Positions 57,057 through 64,000 of a DNA stretch of 64,000 nt are shown one piece after another (position 1 is the first letter of the stretch; each line of letters starts with the position of its first letter). Under the pieces are notes generated by a model that worked only from the letters and a program-made list of their open reading frames with translations, did no database searches and was not told the DNA's origin. Both the position numbers and the translations under genes were made by a program. This DNA comes from Fomitopsis serialis (taxonomy: Eukaryota > Basidiomycota > Agaricomycetes > Polyporales > Fomitopsidaceae): assembly GCF_022376445.1 (NCBI RefSeq), contig NW_025955037.1, forward strand, positions 62,001 through 126,000, written 5' to 3'.

Positions 57057-58230
57057 TCATTCACCCTTGAAAACAGGTGGACGCTTCTCTTTGAACGCGT
57101 TCAACGCTTCAACGCGATCGCTCGTCTTCAGCAAGGGTTCGTACGCCGCTCGCTCGAAATCAAGACCTGCTTTGCGATTGTAGCTAGCCTCTCACGAGTG
57201 CAGGAGGAAACTAACCACTCTCCAGACTCAGTTCAGGAGCGCGCGAAATTGCTTGCTTGGCCGCACGGAGGGCGAGTGGTGCTAGAACGCGGTCAGTAAA
57301 GGTCGCAGACATCTCAAGACACCGCGTACCGTTAGAGCTCATCTCTTTCGCCAACTCCAGGGCGCGGTCGACCGCACTTTGGTCGGGAGCGGACACATAG
57401 TCAACGACGTCTGCGCGGCTTAGTAGACAGAACACCTGCTTGAATGGGGGCACGTACCCATGTCGAGAGCTTCTGCAGCAGTTAGCATCTTCGCAGTGAA
57501 GATCAGGCTCTTAGCTTTCGACAGTCCAAGCAGGCGGGTGAGCCGCTGCGTGCCACCAGCACCAGGTATGATCCCTAGCCTGGTCTCTGGCAGTCCTATC
57601 TTCGTCACCGAGCGGCCTACAGGGCAGTTCAGGATGACTGACAGTGTCGCCTTGACTCCTGCTTACCTGCGACACGGAGATCACACGCAAGGCCGAGCTC
57701 TAGGCCCCCACCGAGGGCGGGCCCGTCGATAGCTGCGATAGTCGGCATGGGCAATGTCTCCAGAACACCAAGCGCGGCACGCAGGTCGAGGAGGAACTTG
57801 TCGACCTGCGGCTTCGTCATTGTCCGCCTCTCAATCAGGTCGGCTCCCGCGCAGAACGAGCCATGCGTAGACGACCGCACGACGAGAACTCGGACGCTAC
57901 AGAGGTGTTTCAAGCAATTCCGACCAGTCCCGAGCATTGAACGTACCTGCGATCGAACTGCACCGTGTCCAGACATTCACGAAACTCCTGAACCCCATCG
58001 TCATCGGACGCGTCCGTGGCTGCGGCCCCAAAAGAACTGACCTTCAGCAACCTCACTGAAATGGCATTCTTTGCCTGTGGTCGGTTTAGCGACAGAAATG
58101 ACACGCCGGGATGCGTCTGCACGGACTCGAGATATGCCTCGCGGGACTCTGTCTGGAGGAATCGCCTGGCCTGGTGGACAGTGAATTTCGATACATCGCT
58201 GCGCACACAGACACGCAAAGCAGATAACAT
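57057..58230 (-). CDS. Enoyl-CoA hydratase family, methylglutaconyl-CoA hydratase-like
   Basis: Six exons (58230-58042, 57987-57947, 57896-57667, 57616-57458, 57410-57219, 57166-57057) join in frame to 306 aa. The basic, Arg/Ser-rich N-terminus ([16 protein letters not shown]) suits a mitochondrial presequence. The crotonase fold shows [27 protein letters not shown] (oxyanion loop), [20 protein letters not shown] and [19 protein letters not shown]. The end, [20 protein letters not shown] then [12 protein letters not shown], is typical of AUH-like 3-methylglutaconyl-CoA hydratases of leucine breakdown. Another short-chain enoyl-CoA hydratase is possible. A 234-bp inverted-repeat element ends only about 70 bp upstream of the start codon. 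Splice sites and frame are all clean. Confidence 0.85.
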
Positions 58231-58299
58231 GTTGACCAGCCAGCAAGGTGATGGTACCGGTAGTTGGCAGAGTCCAAGAGATCGCGGTCACGTACACTA

Positions 58300-58533
58300 C
58301 TGTACCGGGCCGGGATCTCGGCCGGACATGGTACTCGGTCAGTCGACCACCATGGGCTCAATCCTGAGGCCTGAGGCTTGAAGTTGATCACAAGAGAAAC
58401 ATACCATTAGGTAGGGGGAAGATTGTGAGATTTTATTGGTATGCGTGATATGTTCTACATAAGACTGGGAATGGAGCCTACAGCACTCGACTGACCGAGT
58501 ACCATGTCCGGCCGAGATCCTAGCCCGATACTG
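58300..58533. mobile_element. MITE-like inverted-repeat element
   Basis: A 234-bp element has long terminal inverted repeats. The 34-nt core beginning GGATCTCGGCCGGACATGGT at 58313-58346 recurs exactly in reverse complement at 58487-58520. The outer arms also pair, with mismatches (CTGTACCGGG and CAGTATCGGG). It is flanked on both sides by TA (58298-58299 and 58534-58535), the target duplication of Tc1/mariner-type elements. The interior has no coding capacity. It sits in the promoter of the hydratase gene. No transposase is visible in the window. Confidence 0.7.
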
Positions 58534-58535
58534 TA

Positions 58536-59082
58536 ATTAGTACGATACTGTATTGGATGGAATCTGAAATCTTTCACTTCAGTTCATCGAGCGCATCCCA
58601 AACGCATCTTTGATGAGTTTGTACTTCTCGTTGTATGGAATAACATAAGTAAGTTGTAGTACTTCATGCGTCATCGTTTTCCGTTTGAGGATGCTTCCAT
58701 TGTACTTCGAGAGCTGTCAATGCGAGTCTCAGTTCGTACTTAACTCACTCACCCCTTGACCTCTCCCAAGCCTCTCCTCTTCTCGGACCCCCATCATCCC
58801 GAGTCTCGCAACGCACACATACCTGGCCAGCGATCTCTTTCAGGGCCAAATTATGCAAGATCACCCCTAACTGACTAGTACAGCCCTTATCTTCGTTTCT
58901 TCTTACATATCATTGTTGATACGACCCATCAATCACCTTCAAGACATTGTATTTCATCACTTACTTACAAGGTTACACTCTCACGGCAAGCGTTCTCTAT
59001 CCAGCATCACGGATCCCACGTCTTCTCGATGACCGCTATGCGCCCCCATGGTCAGTGAGCCACCGCTCATCCTTCCACCCCC
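58536..59082. other. Intergenic, nothing recognised
   Basis: Promoter region of the PH-like gene. It is pyrimidine-rich near 58755-58800. No gene was seen. Confidence 0.4.
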
Positions 59083-62079
59083 ATGGTACCAGAGCCGTCG
59101 TCGATTGTGCCCGTTTATTGTCGATATGGTGCGTTCCCTGCGTGTCGTACTTGTTCGCCAACTCACTGCATCGCAGTGCACACCGACCGATGGCTCCTCA
59201 CGCACCTCGACGCTTCATGGACGATCTCGCAAGTCAAACAGCACCTCTTGACCAAGTTTCTGCCTACCAGCGCACCGTCCCTGCGCAAACCAGCGCGGGC
59301 CCGTCGTGATCGACCGCTTTCCCCTATCACCTTCTCGTCGCACGGGCACAGCGACAACGAGGGCGACAGCGACTATCAGTCGGCGGAGGAGAATGGGTCT
59401 GTCCTGGACGCACAGGACGGCTTCGTAGACGATGGAGAGTTCTACCGATACAAGTATGCACCTGCGTCTCGCCCCATCGGCACCTCGTCGATCACACTCG
59501 TCGTTCCGCCGGAGGCTTCTCTCCCTTCTCCGGCGAACTTCACAGCCATCGCCTTTTCTACCGGACAGCTCCTCGAAGATCCCTTCCAATTGTCCTGGTA
59601 CGCTCTGCAACCATACGAGCTGCTCGAGTTTTATCCACGCGGTGAAGCCTTCATTACCTTGCCTCGCCACAACCTGGAGGCATACGTCCGCCCATATTTT
59701 GAAGCGCGCGTGTGGGCCTTGCGCTTCGTAGGTGATAACCTGTCCGCTGAGCATCACGCAGAGCTGGAGCGGCCAAAGAGCAAGGGTAAGGGTAAGGGTA
59801 AGGAGCGCGACCGTCGCACGGGGAGCGGAAGCGGGCCTACTGCGGGTGATGGCGGCGAGGAGACGTGGGGTGGTGACGCAGACGAAACGAAGCGCAGGTT
59901 GGAACGAAAGCATAGGAAGAAGATGGAATGGCGCGAGCGGTGGGTGGTCATGCATCAGGGCATGTTCAAGCTCTGTCGGAACCGCAGCGTGAGTTCGCCT
60001 AACCTTGTCGTTGCACCCACTCCAATATTTTTCAGGACGCGCGTCCCGCGTACACTGCACCTCTTACTGCCCTCCTAGCCTTGCGAGGCGGTGAATACCT
60101 GCATCCCCGCACGACCTCGGCCCTGCCGCATGCGCACAACCCATCTCTACCATCATCGTCGGCCTCAACGCCTCTGTCATCACCGAGCCCCGCGCAGTCT
60201 CACCTCCAGCCTATATCTGACCCGATGAAGCCCACCCTTGACGCCTCCACGCCTAATACTGGGCGCCGGATCGTCTGTGCAAAGTTCCGCGCCGGTCCTC
60301 ATCCGCCCCCGCATTCACCAGCAGTCACCCACATCGTGAACTCGGGTGCGGGCGCGGGTGAAGACCGATCTGACGCTGGCGGATGGTGGCGTCGTGGGTC
60401 TCGAGACACACCCGCCGCAGAAGCCTTCGGCCGGAAGGAGGGCCGGTCTACCTTGGTCGCCAGTTCTGAAGGGAGCACTAGCAGAGACAGGCTGGGCCTC
60501 AGTTGTGAAAATGAGGGTTCTGTATGGATCATCATGGACCTTCTCAATGATTCTGGTGAGTTGCATGCCTGACACATCCATGCCTTGCCCCGAAGTCACT
60601 TCCTTATCCTATGCCGGGTTGCCCTGATACTACATCTCAGCTTTCGATGACTTCCTTCGTGTGTTGCACCGTCATGCGCCAATATCGTGTTCTTCGTCCT
60701 TCACTGCCAGATCCTCTGTTGAAGGATCAAGTGTCGATGCGGGTTTCGTGTTTCCTCCCCAGGAGGGTCGCCATACAATGTCTCACCAGGTCTGCCAGAA
60801 GGTGCAATTCACACTTCCACGACAACGTTGACGGATTCACCTCGTCACGCGGCGACTGCCATTCCTAACGCAAAGTCCTCCTCACAGTCTGGCAGGATGG
60901 GTTTGCCGTACCCTGAATGGCGACACACCATCGTAAAACGGGCCCGTCGCGCAGGTGTAGGGCCTGTTGGCCGCGCGATGGAATTCGTCATCTTTGGCGA
61001 CGATGAGGGAAATGAGGCGCTGCTGCTGACGAGGACGACCTGCTATCCTACCTCGAGATGCCGGCGGAGGAGGCGCCAGAGACCCCAAAGCGCCCGCCGC
61101 TCGCAAAGCGGCCGTCGGTCCATTCCCAAGTCGACCTGTCGCCTACACTCTGGAGACAGTACCTCGACGACGACAGCGACAGCGAGTCTGACGGAGAATC
61201 GGAGCAGAGCGAGCAAGAGTGGGAAGGCTGGGCGGCAGACTTACCTCGTCAGCGTCGTATACAAACTGACAGGGAAGAACGCCACCTGCATCATCTCACA
61301 CCGGACATAGAGGAGGATGACGACGGGGAGATCTCGTGGATGCAAGATGAACGTTTGAGCAGCGACGACGGTGGCGCTGGTGTACCTGCGAGCGACGATG
61401 GGGCGGCAGAGGGCGATCCGGTGTTCTCATTAGACGAACCGTCCAAATGGGAGCCCTTCCCGCCATCGCGCAAGATCACTACGTACTCATCGGCGGACTC
61501 CCTCATACACAAATCAGTCAGGCCATCCCGCTCGCGGCCGAGAATACTCGGCTCTAAAACGGGCGTGACTTTCCGAGCGCGCGTGCGCGTTCTCCGCTCT
61601 CGTCGCAGGTCCGTGCGAGCCGAAGATCTGTCCACGTCCCAGAGCCGGCACCAGCCCTCCGAATCGTTCTCACTCCCTCTCGCATGCCTATCCCGATCAG
61701 GATGCGGATCACGAGTGTGCTAGGCCGTCAGACGGAAGGCGGGACATCTCCTCCGGAGGCTGCCACCAATGCACGGTTAACAGGCTTCTTGCGGAAAGGA
61801 GGAATGACGAACGAGCCTATGCCAACCGGACAAGACCCCTCCACGTCGCAGAGCAAAAACAAGACTATAGTTGAGGGGGCAGCGCCGCCTTCGCTTGTCC
61901 TCACCATTCCGGAGCCCAATACTTCGGCATCCAGCCCAGTAGCCTCGAGAGCCTCAAATTTGCCACACCGGACTCTGATTAGCCTACCACAGATGTCTCT
62001 GGGCAAGTGGGCAATTCGTCAGCAGCTTCATGACGGTTTGCCGTTCTTCGTTATTTATTCTCGCAAAGGTACACGGTAA
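59083..62079 (+). CDS. PH-domain-like cytoplasmic protein
   Basis: A long multi-exon gene. The first part (VHTDRWLLTHLDASWTISQ, VKQHLLTKFLP) looks like a ubiquitin-like or Ras-association-like fold. It is followed by a Ser/acidic linker and KKMEWRERWVVMHQGMFKLC, the start of a PH-like domain. That domain appears split by a Ser/Pro-rich insertion and ends with GSVWIIMDLLNDS-AFDDFLRVLHRHAP. The rest is disordered and very acidic (DDDSDSESDGESEQSEQEWE). Introns lie near 59990-60038 and 60555-60641. Frame changes near 60760 (a C run) and 61028 (a G) look like single lost bases, and one more near 61680 leads to a C-terminal segment ending at 62079. Both start and end are uncertain. A role at membranes or in signalling is only inferred. 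Confidence 0.55.
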
Positions 62080-62207
62080 TCAGTGCAAATCATATCCTAC
62101 TATACAGTACACTACCTCGCTTTCGCAGCGCGAACATATAATCAAGTAATCGTAACCTCGTCTTCTAGCAATCTGCTAGACGGGGACTGCCGCATGAGTA
62201 CCTGAAT

Positions 62208-64000
62208 CTACAATGTGTAACGGAAGTCGGGCGCGCGATCACCCAGCCTCCGGAGCTCCTCCACACTGTACTTGATGCCTTTCTCTTCCATCTCTTGCTG
62301 TTGCTTGTCCCTAAGTGCGTTGGCGCGCTTATAGGCAAGAACGGTGATTGGCAGGAATATGAAGCCGATGCCGACGAACATCAGCTCCAGGGCATCTGCA
62401 CATCGTCAAGTCAGTACGAGGATAGAATCGATGGATGTTTACTCACGGCCTAGGACATAGCGCGGGGCATCCTTTGAAAGGTATATGTTGCTCGCGATGG
62501 CTCCACCAAAGTTACCGATACCGATGTGCAGCGCCATGCCGACACCACGTTTGTACTGGCCAGCCAAGTTATTTCCCAGCCTACACGCGTCGACACTACT
62601 GAGCTTTGTACAGATGTTGCTGAGGAGCTACAACGTACCAAGCGATGATACCCGGGAAGGCGGCATAGGATCCAGACACGCAGAAGAACGTGCCGAAGTA
62701 CTTCACGCCGACTGGGACGTCGGCAATGTTGATCGCAAAGCCTATCATGCACATCACCAGCCCTGCGAGGACAAAGGGCGAGCGCAACTTGACATGATCA
62801 GACCAGGTGGCGAAGATGAGGAGGACAATCGCTGTCGCGTACGTCAGTACTTGCACGCCGAAGGGTCGCGCAGAAGGATTGCTCACTTGCGCATATGTAA
62901 GGCGGAACGGTCAGTAGTTCGCTGATGGCGGTGTCATATCCGAAGCTGGTAGAAGCAGAATCTATTATTCAGCGCAAGATGGCGAACCCGAGAATACGGC
63001 GTACCCATTGATGATCGACCTTTGCATGGACGCTCAGTGAGCTTGGTCAACATAACATGCGAGAGAGGACTCACGGCAGGAAAAGTGAAATCCCGTACAC
63101 TGTGAGCCATGAACGACGTCAGTATTCGAGGAGTCTGAGCACGCTAGAGACGTACGTGGCGTGATCACGGCAAAATATACCATGATCTGCAGCCATACTT
63201 GCCAATCCATGAACGCCGCCTTAATGTGTCGGATTTGAAAGTGCTCTTCCTCTCCAACAGAGGAGTTGTCGTATTCTATCCATCCTCGACGTCACTGCGG
63301 GAAGCGGGGTACAACGAGATTTAAACTCACTTTCTTCCATATGATATATTCACGCTCCTCAGGCGTGAGGAACGTCGCTGTGTCAGGGAAGTCCACAGGA
63401 CTGCCAGAATGCGCATTCAGTTTACACTACGCGCATTCATACGATGCCACCCACCGAAGAAGGCGATGCTCCGACCACCACGGTGGCAATGCCTTCGAGT
63501 ATCTGATGTGGCATGGTAGTCGGCACCATCTCAATGACCTGCGAATACGTACAAAGATCCAGGACCAACCCAGTAAACCCGCTGTTCCAGACATGAAAGA
63601 GATGCCGTATGCCAGGATTCCCGAGAATGCGCCTGCAATCGTTGCCCCGCCGTAGAATAGGCCCACTCTGTATTGTAGCATGTGGCGCGGATACCATAGC
63701 GTCAAGCTACAGTCAATCAAGTGAGACAACAGTTACAGTGAGGACTATTTAGAACCCTTACTAGTAGACGACGCCCGGGAATAGGCCCGCTTCTGTGATA
63801 CCTAGACAGATGCGGGTCCCGACGAGTTGCGGATAGCTGAGAACTGGTTGAACAGACAGTTTTGAAAATGAGACCCTGTGAACGACTCACGTCTTTACTA
63901 GACCCATAAGAGTCCTAACTCGGGTAATCAGTGAATGTCGTCGGATGCAACCCAGAAAGCTCACATGATGACTCCCCATAGGAGCTGCAACCTCGTCAGT
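62208..64000 (-). CDS. MFS transporter, 3' part (runs off the window)
   Basis: The minus strand encodes the second half or more of a major facilitator superfamily permease. Membrane helices are seen in [20 protein letters not shown] and [20 protein letters not shown] cytosolic loop [19 protein letters not shown] leads to the next helix near 63190. Then come [59 protein letters not shown] and [18 protein letters not shown]. The C-terminus ([20 protein letters not shown], stop 62208-62210) and the F-x-D-W segment suit the allantoate/nicotinate (Dal5/TNA1) anion-symporter family. Introns of about 50 nt are frequent, so exon ends are approximate. The 5' end lies beyond position 64000. The substrate is unknown. 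Confidence 0.75.

Noticed and set aside
1..64000. CRISPR arrays, prophage, retroviral or retrotransposon genes
   Set aside because: No regularly spaced identical repeats and no reverse transcriptase, integrase or capsid-like frames were seen. Intron-rich genes exclude a bacterial origin.

Overview
The window is nuclear DNA of a filamentous basidiomycete, most likely an Agaricomycete and perhaps a wood-rotting polypore. The signs are genes split by many introns of about 45-65 nt, FunK1 kinase relics, F-box/LRR and BTB genes of the mushroom type, a large-subunit catalase and a GMC oxidoreductase. No viral or retrotransposon gene is visible.

Left part (1-28 kb) is a repeat-shaped accessory region. 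An AT-rich periodic stretch (1-940) is followed by two small FunK1 genes (1000-1390, 5064-5492). Between and beyond them lie four copies of a block of about 2.4-3.2 kb (units 1-4; two forward, two reverse). Each block carries one gene for a secreted protein that alternates very acidic spacers with cationic proline-rich segments ending in dibasic sites. Two copies are intact (3182-3798; 15099-15625), one is frameshifted (11850-12434) and one has a mutated intron donor (26697-27504). Interspersed are a kinase-like relic, an intact aldo-keto reductase, a frame-broken alpha/beta hydrolase, an F-box gene and an intact large-subunit catalase (743 aa, nine exons). A truncated copy of the catalase promoter and first exon sits beside unit 3.

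Middle part (28-38 kb) holds a BTB/POZ gene, a second F-box gene (527 aa), a frame-broken GH43 glycosidase and a lone thioester-reductase domain of an NRPS-like enzyme.

The 38-54.5 kb part is a cluster of five related single-pass membrane proteins (two reverse, three forward) around a Mn-superoxide dismutase gene. The shared plan is a signal peptide, a Ser/Thr-rich ectodomain, one membrane helix with a basic stop-transfer, an intron just after the helix, and a long disordered tail. Three complete tails carry an EDGG..L.GG box and a terminal PPxY motif. They look like cell-surface sensors or mucins; this is inference.

Right part (54.6-64 kb) holds a GMC oxidoreductase, an intact methylglutaconyl-CoA hydratase-like gene with a MITE-like inverted-repeat element just upstream, a PH-domain-like gene, and the 3' part of an MFS transporter running off the end.

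Several otherwise well-conserved genes (SOD, GMC, PH-like, R domain, hydrolase, GH43) are broken by single-base losses that mostly look like shortening of C or G runs. This pattern fits sequencing indels at least as well as gene decay, so pseudogene calls on those genes are provisional. Exon coordinates were derived by hand from frame continuity and GT-AG sites.
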